DNA of 64,000 nucleotides from assembly GCA_964247705.1 (NCBI GenBank), contig CAXTVQ010000004.1, positions 58,316 through 122,315 on the forward strand, in the 5' to 3' direction. Position 1 is the first letter of the stretch, and the number at the start of each line of letters is the position of its first letter. The position numbers and the translations under genes are program-made. The notes beneath the pieces are model-generated. The model saw only the letters and a list, made by a program, of their open reading frames with translations. It did no database searches and was not told the DNA's origin. Of the stretch, positions 46,954 to 54,840 are shown piece by piece. The DNA comes from LMUY01 sp964247705 (GTDB lineage: Bacteria > Pseudomonadota > Alphaproteobacteria > Acetobacterales > Acetobacteraceae).

Positions 46954-48263
46954 ATGCCCTGGTAGCGCGGGTTGCCGGCCAGTCCATCGGCGCCCGAGGC
47001 AAGGTCGAGCACGCAGTGGTCCTCGCTCGCGCGGCCGGGCAGATCGGCGTATTCGGGGCTGTTATGCCCGACGACGATCGTCTCCCCGTGGTCGAGTGCC
47101 TCGTCCAGCGTGTCGACCAGGAGGCTGCCGACATGGGGCAGGGCGGAGAGGATGAACTCCCGGTTGCGGCCCATGATGTCGGCGTAGGAGAAGTTCGGGT
47201 CGTAGATCCGCAGGCTGAAGCCCTTGCCGATCAGCCGCTCGGCAAGCTCCACCAGCGCGCTGTCCCGCAGGTCGTCGGTATCCGGCTTGAAGGTCAGCCC
47301 AAGCATGGAGACCCGGCGGTGGCCGAACCCGGCAACGGCGGCGACCGCCCGGCCGACATGCGCCTCGTTGGAGGGGAGCAGCGCCTGCAGCACGTCCGTC
47401 CGTACGCCGGCCGCTTGCGCGTGGTAGCACAGCGCCTTGACGTCCTTGGGCAGGCAGGATCCGCCGAACGCGAAACCCGGCCGCAGGTAGGCACGTGAGA
47501 TGTTGAGCCGGCTGTCCGCGCACAGGATGTCGAGCACGGTGCGGCCGTCGATGCCGCTGCTCTTGCAGATCGATCCCACTTCGTTGGCAAAGGCGACCTT
47601 GAGCGCGTGGAACGCGTTGTTGGTGAACTTGATCGCCTCGGCCGTACGGAAGTCGCAAGTAAAGGAGGTGCCGCCGTTGCCGTCGTTCAAAGCGCCGAGC
47701 AGGCGGGCAGTCTCCTCGTCCTCGGCGCCGACCACGACGACGGACGGATGATTGAAATCGCCCACGCCTTGGCCCTCGCGGAGGAACTCCGGCATCGTCC
47801 CAAGGCCGAAATCACGGCCGGCGACGAGGCCCGAGGTCCGCTCCAGCGCGGGCTTTACGACGGTGTCCATCGTGCCCGGCAACACGGTCGAGCGGACCAC
47901 CACGGTACGGCGCCTCCCGTCGGTCGAGGCAGCGAGCTTGTAGCCGATGTCCTCCGCGACCCCTTGCAGGTAGCTTAGGTCCAGCCTGTTGTTGGCGAGC
48001 CCAGGGGTGCCGACGCAGACGAACAGGATCTCGGCGTGGTCGAACGCCTCGGCGCTGTCGCACGTCGCCCGCAGGCGTCCTTCGGCCAGGCCGGACGCAA
48101 TCAACTCGGCCAGGCCGGGCTCGGCCAGCGGGGAGCGCCCGGCGTTCAGGATCGCGACCTTGGCCGGGTTCACATCCACCGCGACGACGTGGTGGCCGGC
48201 CGCCGACATGCAGCCGGCTACCACGGCGCCGACATAGCCGATACCATAGACGGCGAGGTTCAT
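46944..48263 (-). CDS. algD: GDP-mannose 6-dehydrogenase (AlgD-like)
   Basis: 439 residues. NAD motif GIGYVG lies at residues 7-12, and the catalytic cysteine is C270 in FGGSCLPKD. Several features point to AlgD rather than UDP-glucose dehydrogenase: the FAGGSCLPKDV-type region with RAYLRPGFAFGG, the C-terminal GICW end, and EAIKFTNNAFHALKVAFANE. The reaction is GDP-D-mannose to GDP-D-mannuronate, two NAD-dependent steps in the cytosol. It begins 4 bases before the stop of the GH10 gene. The family call is firm; the exact nucleotide sugar should be tested, because UDP-sugar members are similar. Confidence 0.82.
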   Translation of the reverse strand: MNLAVYGIGYVGAVVAGCMSAAGHHVVAVDVNPAKVAILNAGRSPLAEPGLAELIASGLAEGRLRATCDSAEAFDHAEILFVCVGTPGLANNRLDLSYLQGVAEDIGYKLAASTDGRRRTVVVRSTVLPGTMDTVVKPALERTSGLVAGRDFGLGTMPEFLREGQGVGDFNHPSVVVVGAEDEETARLLGALNDGNGGTSFTCDFRTAEAIKFTNNAFHALKVAFANEVGSICKSSGIDGRTVLDILCADSRLNISRAYLRPGFAFGGSCLPKDVKALCYHAQAAGVRTDVLQALLPSNEAHVGRAVAAVAGFGHRRVSMLGLTFKPDTDDLRDSALVELAERLIGKGFSLRIYDPNFSYADIMGRNREFILSALPHVGSLLVDTLDEALDHGETIVVGHNSPEYADLPGRASEDHCVLDLASGADGLAGNPRYQGICW

Positions 48264-49357
48264 GCGCGTATCCTGGGAGGGGCTTTCTGCAGAGCGGACG
48301 CGATCGCGTCGAATGCGGGTTTGGGCCGGAACTCATCGTCAAGCGGCAGAGGGCGAGGCGGCGCGCCGTCCCGGCGGCGATATCCCGGATCCGTCTGCGG
48401 GGTGAGCCAGGTGTAGCGATCCGACAGGCCCCAGGTGACGATGCTGGCGAGCGCCGGCTCCTCGACGGCCACGGATAGGAGGTCGCGGTAGAGGCCTCCG
48501 ACGGCCCCGTCGCGCTCCGGCACAGTCCCGTTGACCCCGATGTCGAACACATCCAACTCGGTGATCAGGATACGCAGGCCGCGGCTGCCGATCTCGCGCA
48601 GGAACCGGCGGTAGACGCCGAGTTCGAACCGCTTCCCGTCCAGCCGCATGTGGGTTTGCAGGCCCACGGCGTCGATCGGCGCTTTGCTGCGCGCCAGCCG
48701 GTCGAGCAGGCGCAAGAGCGCGCTGCGCCGGGCTTCGTGGTACGGAGTGTCCATCTCGAACTGCGTGTCGTTATAGGCGAGCAGGACCTTGGGGTTGGCC
48801 GCCCTTGCGGCATGGAACGCGTCCGCGATGTAGTCGGGCCCGAGCTTGGTGAGCAGGGGAGAACGGCGCATCCCGTCGCCGGTGCCGGCCTCGGTGTCGA
48901 TCGCCTCGTTGACGACGTTCCAACTGAACATCTTGCCGGCGTAAGTGCGCGCCATCATGGCAATATGAGCGGCTGCGAGCGCTTGCGCCGGTTTGCCCGC
49001 GTCGGCTGCTTCGAAGTAAGCCGGCAGCGCCTTGTGCCACAGCATGTGCGCGCCCGTCAGGTGCATCGCATGCTGGCGGGCGAACTCGATGTTAGGGTCC
49101 TCCCAACTAGGCCGTGTCATGCCCGGTTGCGGAGCTACGCGGTGCCAGCCCATATTCGGTGCTAACAGGCCGCATTGGCGCGCGAAGGCCGCTGCATACG
49201 CCGGCGGTGCGGCTGCGATCGCGACATCGCTGGCGCCACCGAAATGCAACCCGTTTGCCTCGGCAAGCTGCGATAATCCGCCAGGTTCGGCGTGAAGCGG
49301 CCGAAAGTTCGAAGCGAGGCCCGTGAGAATGAGTGCTGTCCGGCGCGAGATAATCAA
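48260..49357 (-). CDS. Glycoside hydrolase family 10 (endo-1,4-beta-xylanase-like), exported
   Basis: 365 residues. The GH10 barrel is clear: LWHKALPAYF, acid/base E151 in WNVVNEAID, nucleophile E267 in LITELDVFD, and the NxxQ-like strand AYNDTQFEMD. The N-terminus (ISRRTALILTGLASNF) is a Tat-type signal with RR, so it should act in the periplasm or outside. Family enzymes usually cleave beta-1,4-xylan, but here the gene is overlapped on both sides by exopolysaccharide genes. A role trimming or releasing the cell's own polymer, by analogy to BcsZ, is more plausible than xylan digestion. That role is inference. Confidence 0.85.
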   Translation of the reverse strand: MIISRRTALILTGLASNFRPLHAEPGGLSQLAEANGLHFGGASDVAIAAAPPAYAAAFARQCGLLAPNMGWHRVAPQPGMTRPSWEDPNIEFARQHAMHLTGAHMLWHKALPAYFEAADAGKPAQALAAAHIAMMARTYAGKMFSWNVVNEAIDTEAGTGDGMRRSPLLTKLGPDYIADAFHAARAANPKVLLAYNDTQFEMDTPYHEARRSALLRLLDRLARSKAPIDAVGLQTHMRLDGKRFELGVYRRFLREIGSRGLRILITELDVFDIGVNGTVPERDGAVGGLYRDLLSVAVEEPALASIVTWGLSDRYTWLTPQTDPGYRRRDGAPPRPLPLDDEFRPKPAFDAIASALQKAPPRIRA

Positions 49358-50022
49358 AATGCGTTCCCTCTGTGAACGAAGAGGCGGATAGGCGTTAGTA
49401 GGAGTATCCTGAGATCGAGCAGCAGCGACCAGGTTTCCACGTAGCGCAGGTCGTCGTTGATGCGGGCCTGCAACTCCTCGGCCGTGGCGGTCGCACCGCG
49501 GTGGCCGTTGATCTGCGCCAGGCCGGTTATGCCAGGGCTCACGCTATGACGCTGGGCGTATTGGGGCACGATCTCGTCGCACGCGAGCCCCTCGGTGCGC
49601 ATCGCGACCGGGTGGGGGCGGGGACCCACCAGGGACATCGTCCCATTCAGCACGTTCCAAAGCTGGGGCAATTCGTCCAGGCTGGTCCGCCGCAGAAAGT
49701 CGCCGACGCCGGTGATACGGCAATCCCCGCGCTCCGTCTGTTGCCGGCCGTCATCCGGGCCGCCAAGGCGCATGGTCCGGAACTTGTAGATAGCGAAAAT
49801 CCGCCCGTGCCGTCCTTCTCTTGGCTGCTTGAAAAGCGCCGGTCCGGGACTGTCGATGCGCACGGCAATAGCGATCAGAAGGAGCAACGGGACCAACAGA
49901 AACATCAGGATCACGGCGATGGTGCGGTCGCTCGCCATCTTGAACGCGTACCGGGTCTTGTCCGTGCGGCTGTCGAAGCGGACTGTGGGGAGCGCCAAGG
50001 CTTCGCCAAGCGTCATTCGCAT
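49354..50022 (-). CDS. Undecaprenyl-phosphate sugar-1-phosphate transferase (initiating, ExoY/WcaJ C-terminal type)
   Basis: 222 residues, the short form with a single hydrophobic segment (IAVILMFLLVPLLLLIAIAV near residues 35-54) and no multi-pass N-terminal domain. Signature blocks are KFRTM, RRTSLDELPQLWNVLNG, SLVGPRP and GITGLAQINGHRG. It transfers a phospho-sugar from a nucleotide sugar to undecaprenyl phosphate, the first committed step of the repeat unit. It is the first gene of the eight-gene operon, so it probably controls flux. Donor is unknown (hexose-1-P most common). Confidence 0.92.
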   Translation of the reverse strand: MRMTLGEALALPTVRFDSRTDKTRYAFKMASDRTIAVILMFLLVPLLLLIAIAVRIDSPGPALFKQPREGRHGRIFAIYKFRTMRLGGPDDGRQQTERGDCRITGVGDFLRRTSLDELPQLWNVLNGTMSLVGPRPHPVAMRTEGLACDEIVPQYAQRHSVSPGITGLAQINGHRGATATAEELQARINDDLRYVETWSLLLDLRILLLTPIRLFVHRGNAF

Positions 50023-50129
50023 GAGGATGCAGCGCGAAGAAGCGTATCGCCGTCCACCGCCTCAGGCTCCGCCGGTTCGATTTGCAAGACGCCCGACCAT
50101 CAATCGCCCCCTCCCCCGGCAATCACCTT

Positions 50130-50143
50130 CGTAACGAATTACG
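50130..50143. promoter_or_regulatory. Inverted repeat, possible operator near the EPS operon start
   Basis: CGTAA (50130-50134) is inverted as TTACG (50139-50143) with a 4-base centre. It lies about 110 bases upstream of the sugar transferase ATG, a normal distance for a regulator site. Symmetry and position are the only evidence. Confidence 0.35.
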
Positions 50144-50343
50144 ATCGTATGTCGGAGGCGTCAAGCGAGCCCTATCTGAAAAAATTGACCATCACAATTC
50201 ATCTTGAAATGCTGGGCGGTGGCCGTCACACGCGAGAGTTGCGGCTCGGTTGGGGTATAGCCGCGTCGATCATCGCGTCATCAAGTCGCCGTTTGCTCAT
50301 TTTGGTTAACAACGACTTGACGTGGTTCTGACAGCAGGCAAAC

Positions 50344-50359
50344 CCGGATGCGAATCCGG
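50344..50359. promoter_or_regulatory. Perfect 6+6 palindrome CCGGAT-GCGA-ATCCGG
   Basis: Six-base arms separated by four bases, located just before a promoter-like sequence for the plus-strand epimerase and about 120 bases before its ATG. It could bind a dimeric repressor. No known consensus matches. Confidence 0.4.
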
Positions 50360-50368
50360 CTCATTTCC

Positions 50369-50399
50369 TTGAACGTTACTGTAGCGGTAATACTATGAT
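50369..50399 (+). promoter_or_regulatory. Candidate promoter with a long spacer containing a palindrome
   Basis: TTGAAC at 50369-50374 and TATGAT at 50394-50399 are separated by 19 bases, longer than the usual 17. Within the spacer is TTAC-(7)-GTAA at 50376-50390. A 19-base spacer with a central dyad is the pattern of promoters untwisted by MerR-type regulators, although no such regulator gene is in the window. It would serve the epimerase at 50481. Confidence 0.3.
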
Positions 50400-50480
50400 G
50401 CCGGACCGGTTGGTCGCTGCTCGACAACGCGCAGGCTCACCGCCATCTGCAGCGCCGGACGGCAGCCAGAGGAGGCATCG

Positions 50481-51395
50481 ATGTCCCGCTATCTCGTGAC
50501 CGGCGGCTGCGGCTTCATCGGCTCACACCTTGTGGACGCGCTGTTGGCGGCAGGCCATCACGTTCGCGTCGTGGATGACTTATCGACGGGTACGATGGCC
50601 TACCTTCAGCAAAGCGTCGAGTTCATGCACGGGTGCGTCACCGACCCGGCACTTGCCGAGCGGGCCGTGGCGGGCATCGACGGCTGCTTCCATCTCGCAG
50701 CCATAGCGTCCGTGCAGCGCTCCGCAGAGGATCTTCTAGGTACTCACCGCGTGAATTCCGCAGGCATGGTGACGATGCTGCAGGCCCTGCGATCAAGCGG
50801 ACAGAAGGCCCCGCTGGTCTACGCGTCCTCGGCGGCGATCTACGGGGACTGTGCCACGGTCCCGATCTCCGAGAACGAGCCGGCCCGTCCGCGATCGGCT
50901 TATGGCGCAGATAAGTATGGCAACGAACTGCACGCCTCAGTTGCAACAAATTCTTTCGCGATCCCCGCGACCGGGTTGCGCTTCTTCAATGTCTATGGCC
51001 CGCGGCAAATGCCCGATTCGCCTTATTCAGGCGTCGTCTCGGTGTTCGCGAAAAATCTCGGTCTCGGCCTGCCGATAACCGTGTTCGGCGACGGCGGCCA
51101 GACCCGCGACCTCGTGTACGTAGCCGACGTCGTGACGGCCCTGACCCAGGCCATGGCGCGGCGTCTGCCGAATGCGCCGGTGTTCAACGTGTGCACCGGG
51201 CGGGGTACCTCCGTGCTCGAACTCGCGCAGACGATGGGAAGACTGCTCGGCCGCACGCCCGCGATTATGCACGGACCGGCGCGGACGGGTGAGGTGCGGC
51301 ACTCCGTCGGCAACCCTTCGGCCGGGCGATCCGCACTCGGCTTGGCCGACCCGGTGCCGCTCGAAGCCGGGCTCAGGTCGCTGCTCGGGCGATAG
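50481..51395 (+). CDS. NAD-dependent nucleotide-sugar epimerase/dehydratase
   Basis: 304 residues; AGAGGAGG precedes the ATG. Motifs are TGGCGFIGSHL (7-17), SSAAIYGD and YGADKYGNE (YxxxK active site), and RFFNVYGPRQ. This is typical of UDP-glucose/UDP-GlcNAc 4-epimerases and related 4,6-dehydratase-like enzymes. The short length and RTGEVRHSVGNP near the end resemble WbpP/GalE-type epimerases. It is divergent from the EPS operon, so it likely supplies a donor sugar for it. Confidence 0.83.
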   Translation: MSRYLVTGGCGFIGSHLVDALLAAGHHVRVVDDLSTGTMAYLQQSVEFMHGCVTDPALAERAVAGIDGCFHLAAIASVQRSAEDLLGTHRVNSAGMVTMLQALRSSGQKAPLVYASSAAIYGDCATVPISENEPARPRSAYGADKYGNELHASVATNSFAIPATGLRFFNVYGPRQMPDSPYSGVVSVFAKNLGLGLPITVFGDGGQTRDLVYVADVVTALTQAMARRLPNAPVFNVCTGRGTSVLELAQTMGRLLGRTPAIMHGPARTGEVRHSVGNPSAGRSALGLADPVPLEAGLRSLLGR

Positions 51396-51424
51396 AGAAC
51401 CGAGACAACCGCGACGCCCGGCTT

Positions 51425-51835
51425 TCACCTGACGGTGGCTGCAGCAGCGGTCCGCACAGCGGCAACGTCCGACGCGGCCGGGGCAGGCGTGTAGTCATTG
51501 CCGAAACTCGTGCGGATATAGCCGACCACCGCCGCCACCTGCGCGTCCGACAAGGTGCGGCCGAGGGGCGGCATCGCACCCTTGCCGAGCAGAACCCGCG
51601 TGATCGGGTAGGTTGCCGCGGCAAGCCGCCCATCCCCGGCCAAAGCGGGGTAGGCCGCGGCCCCCACCGCACCGCGCCCGTTCGGCATGTGGCACCCGGC
51701 GCACGCGGCATCGTACACGGACTTGCCGTCCCCCTCGGTGAAATGCATGGGGTTGCCGAAGGTCGGTCCTGGTTCGTCCGCACGGGCGACGCCAGCGGAG
51801 GCAAGCAGCATCAGCCACGCCAGCGTCCGTCTCAT
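51425..51835 (-). CDS. Periplasmic c-type cytochrome, amine-oxidase partner
   Basis: 136 residues from the ATG at 51835 (a longer upstream frame is the antisense of the amine oxidase). Sec signal with cleavage after ARA (about residue 19). One haem-binding motif, C45-AG-C48-H49 (CAGCH), and a likely axial methionine at M88 in GAMPP. This is a class I monohaem cytochrome c. Its start overlaps the amine oxidase stop by four bases (ATGA), so the two are translated together. It probably receives electrons from the flavoenzyme. Confidence 0.88.
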   Translation of the reverse strand: MRRTLAWLMLLASAGVARADEPGPTFGNPMHFTEGDGKSVYDAACAGCHMPNGRGAVGAAAYPALAGDGRLAAATYPITRVLLGKGAMPPLGRTLSDAQVAAVVGYIRTSFGNDYTPAPAASDVAAVRTAAAATVR

Positions 51836-53409
51836 GCCGCCATCACCCGCGCGTGCAGCCGCCGCACCGCGTCCAGCGCCGAGAGCACGGCGCCTTCCTG
51901 CCAAGCGGGAATGTAGGAGGCGTGCTCGCCGGCAAGCAGGATACGCCCGTCCAGGCTGCAGAGCGCGGCGTAGTGCTGCGCGCGCGCCGCCTCCGTCCAC
52001 TGGCCGTAGCAGCCGAGCGCCCACGGCACCCGGTGCCAGCCAACGGCGACCCCGTTCTCGAACTCCGCCGCGTATTGCGGGTGGATCTGCGCCCCATAGG
52101 CCACGGCCCGGCGCACGCGTTCCGCCGGGTCGAGCGAGGTCCACTCGAACGCATACGGGCCGAACGTATAGGCGCCGAGCAGGACGCCCTTGGCCGTGTG
52201 GGTCCCACTGGCGGGGTAACCGATGAGCGAGATTGGCAGGTCCGTGTAGCTGATCCCGCCGTAGATCGCGTCGTCTTCCTCCCAGAACCGGCGGCGGAAC
52301 TGCAACCCGATCTTGAGCGCCGCCGCGTACGGCACGGCGGCGATCGCCTGCGCCATGGGGGCCGACACCTGAAGATCGATCTGGCTCAGGATGGAGAGCG
52401 GAATCGCGCAGACGCACCAATCTGCGCGTGACTGACCCGGCGAGCCCCCTGCCGTGTCCTGCCACTGCACGGTGACGCCCGTGTCGTCCTGGTGGATCGC
52501 GTTGACCTTGGTGCGCAGCCGCAGCATCGGGGCCACCTCCCGCCCCATCGCGCGGGGGATCGCGTCCATGCCGCCCACCGGTTGGAACAGCGTCGTCTGG
52601 TAGTCGTAATCGGCCGCGACCCCGAGCGCCCGCCACAGCCGGCTGTTCAGCACGTCAGCCGGCGCGATCGGCTGCGACGGGGTGGGCTTGCCGTCCACGC
52701 CGCCGCCGGGTGGGATGTCCCAGCCGCGGTGCTCGCTGGCGGACCAGCCGGCGCGGTAGCGGTATTCGCGGTCGAGCGCGCCCCAGTTCTGCAGCGCCGC
52801 CAGCAGGACCTCCGTGTCTTCCGGGGTGACGGTGCCGGCCAGCCGGTCGGTGCGGACGGCTTTGGCCAACATGTCGGCGACCGTGCCGTGGAAATCGGCC
52901 TGGATCGCCCGGTAGCGCTGCGGCTTGCCGCCGAACGCCTGGGCGCCGTGGATGAAGGCGTTGTGGTTGACCTGGATGAACGGCTCCAGTGCCACGCCGA
53001 GCCGTTTGCAGTAATCCAGCAGCCCGCGGTGGTGGTACGGGATGCGCCACGGCCCTGGATTGATATACAGCCCGGGGTCGAACTCGCACGCCTGCACGGC
53101 GCCGCCCATCTCGGTGTAGCGGTCGCCGCCGCGGATGGTCCAACTGCGCCCGCCGACGCGGTCGTTGTATTCGAGCAGCTCGACCTGATAGCCGGCCCGG
53201 CGCAGCTCCATGGCTGCCACCATCCCGGCCACGCCCGCACCCAGCACCAGCACGCGGGCCCCGCGCGGGTCGCCGTCCAGCTTGAGTGGGCCGGTATAGG
53301 TGCTCTCCTCCGCATGGCCGAGGGCGGTCATGGCGACCAGCATGGCGGCCCCACCGGCAGCGGCGCCGATCAGTCCGAGGAGGTCACGCCGGGTCGGGGC
53401 AGGGGTCAT
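51832..53409 (-). CDS. Tat-exported flavin amine oxidase/dehydrogenase
   Basis: 525 residues from the ATG at 53409 (an ATG at 53439 is possible). Twin arginines R7-R8 (TRRDLLGLIG) and a hydrophobic stretch to about residue 33 make a Tat signal. The FAD motif is VLGAGVAG (55-62), then the NDRVGGRSWT block of monoamine oxidases, and a C-terminal AGEHASYIPAWQEGAVLSA flavin-contact region. Family members oxidise amines or amino acids (L-amino acid oxidase, tryptophan monooxygenase, nicotine oxidoreductase NicA2). The cytochrome c downstream suggests it passes electrons to the respiratory chain rather than oxygen. Confidence 0.88.
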   Translation of the reverse strand: MTPAPTRRDLLGLIGAAAGGAAMLVAMTALGHAEESTYTGPLKLDGDPRGARVLVLGAGVAGMVAAMELRRAGYQVELLEYNDRVGGRSWTIRGGDRYTEMGGAVQACEFDPGLYINPGPWRIPYHHRGLLDYCKRLGVALEPFIQVNHNAFIHGAQAFGGKPQRYRAIQADFHGTVADMLAKAVRTDRLAGTVTPEDTEVLLAALQNWGALDREYRYRAGWSASEHRGWDIPPGGGVDGKPTPSQPIAPADVLNSRLWRALGVAADYDYQTTLFQPVGGMDAIPRAMGREVAPMLRLRTKVNAIHQDDTGVTVQWQDTAGGSPGQSRADWCVCAIPLSILSQIDLQVSAPMAQAIAAVPYAAALKIGLQFRRRFWEEDDAIYGGISYTDLPISLIGYPASGTHTAKGVLLGAYTFGPYAFEWTSLDPAERVRRAVAYGAQIHPQYAAEFENGVAVGWHRVPWALGCYGQWTEAARAQHYAALCSLDGRILLAGEHASYIPAWQEGAVLSALDAVRRLHARVMAA

Positions 53410-53522
53410 AGCGTGTATGTTAGGGGTTGGCGGCGCCATGACAATTGCCACGCCGCGTCCCGCATCGCTACGGTCGGGGAACGGCGCCCGGACCAGAGAG
53501 GCGCGACCCAGGAGCACCAGGA

Positions 53523-54740
53523 ATGATCCTCACCCGACGCACCCTTGCCGCCGCCTCCGCCTCCGCCGTGTTACTGCCGCGCGCCGGCCGTGCGCAGGCA
53601 AAGGGGCTCAAGATCGGTGTGCTGAACGATGAGTCGGGGCCCTATCGCGACGATGGCGGTCCCACCAGCGCGCTATGCGTCCGCCAGGCCGTGGCCGAGT
53701 TCGGCGACAAGGGCTTCCCGATCGAGGTCATCGTGGCCGACCACCAGAACAAGCCCGACGTTGGCGCCGGCATCGCGCGGCGCTGGTTCGACCAGGACGG
53801 CGTGGACGTCATCGTGGACGTGCCGACCTCCTCGGTGGCACTCGCGGTCAACAACGTGTGCCGCGACAAGAACAAGCTGATGCTGAACAATGGCGCCGCC
53901 ACCACGGACCTGACGGGCGTGCAGTGCTCCCCCAATACGGTGCACTGGACGTACGACACCTACATGCTTGCCCGATCCACCGGGGGCGCCATGGTGCGCT
54001 CCGGCGGCGACACCTGGTTCTTCATCACTGCCGACTACGTGTTCGGCCACCAACTCGAGCGCGACACCACCCGCTTCGTCGTGGAGGCTGGCGGCAAGGT
54101 GCTCGGCAGCGCCAGCTACCCGTTCCCGGACACATCGGACTTCTCCAACCTGCTGGTGCAGGCGCAGGCGAGCGGCGCCAAGGTGCTGGGCCTATGCAAC
54201 AGCGGCACGGACACGATCAACTGCATCAAGCAAGCACGCGAGTTCGGCCTGATGTCCAGCATGAAGGTGGCGGCGATGCTGATGTACAACAGCAATGTCC
54301 ACGCGCTCGGCCTGGATACGGCGCAGGGCCTGCTGCTGACCGAGAGCTATTACTGGGATCTGAACGACCGCACCCGCGCATTCAACGAGCGGATCCGGCC
54401 CAATACCCCCAACCAGTGGCCGAATATGGTACAGGCCGGCTGCTACGCTTCCACGCTGCATTACCTGAAGGCGGTGGCTGATCTCGGCATCGGCGCCGCG
54501 AAAGCCAGCGGGCGGGACGTCGTGGCCCGCATGAAGGCGATGCCGACCGACGACGACTGCTTCGGGCCCGGCAAGATCCGCGCGGACGGGCGTAAGATCC
54601 ACCCCTCCTACTTGCTGCAGGCAAAAGCGCCGGCAGAAAGCAAGCAGCCATGGGATGGGCTCAAGCTGGTCGCCACCACGCCGGCGGACGATGCGTTCCG
54701 GCCAATCAGCGAGGGCGGGTGCACGATGACCGGACTTTAG
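53523..54740 (+). CDS. ABC transporter periplasmic binding protein, branched-chain amino acid / amide (LivK) type
   Basis: 405 residues from the ATG at 53523, with AGGAG nine bases upstream. A Tat-like signal (ILTRRTLAAASASAVLL) ends near AQA at residue 26. Peripla_BP_6 fold: KIGVLNDESGPYRDDGG, then WFFITADYVFG and ESYYWDLNDRTRAF, typical of LivK, FmdD and urea/amide-binding variants. No liv permease or ATPase is in the window, so it is an orphan here. It is divergent from the amine oxidase operon, so its ligand may be an amine or its product. Confidence 0.85.
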   Translation: MILTRRTLAAASASAVLLPRAGRAQAKGLKIGVLNDESGPYRDDGGPTSALCVRQAVAEFGDKGFPIEVIVADHQNKPDVGAGIARRWFDQDGVDVIVDVPTSSVALAVNNVCRDKNKLMLNNGAATTDLTGVQCSPNTVHWTYDTYMLARSTGGAMVRSGGDTWFFITADYVFGHQLERDTTRFVVEAGGKVLGSASYPFPDTSDFSNLLVQAQASGAKVLGLCNSGTDTINCIKQAREFGLMSSMKVAAMLMYNSNVHALGLDTAQGLLLTESYYWDLNDRTRAFNERIRPNTPNQWPNMVQAGCYASTLHYLKAVADLGIGAAKASGRDVVARMKAMPTDDDCFGPGKIRADGRKIHPSYLLQAKAPAESKQPWDGLKLVATTPADDAFRPISEGGCTMTGL

Positions 54741-54840
54741 AATAATCCGCTCAAAGTGAGAGTTTTCTTGTTCGCTGGGATACCTTGTCAGGCCATGTAA
54801 CATCCCACCTATGAAAGGTCAGTAAGAAAGTAGGGCTGTT

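Larger units (their letters stand above)
50023..50480. promoter_or_regulatory. Divergent control region between the main EPS operon and the epimerase gene
   Basis: This 458-base gap is the longest gene-free stretch in the window and is more A/T-rich than its surroundings, mainly at 50130-50400. It contains three inverted repeats (50130-50143, 50344-50359, 50376-50390) and one promoter-like pair. A 60-codon open frame at 50149-50331 has no ribosome site and is not listed. The region would drive both the minus-strand operon from 50022 and the plus-strand gene at 50481. Confidence 0.55.

Noticed and set aside
50149..50331. A 60-codon frame in the divergent EPS control region
   Set aside because: No ribosome site before its ATG, and the region is better explained as promoter DNA. 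Worth a check only if conserved.
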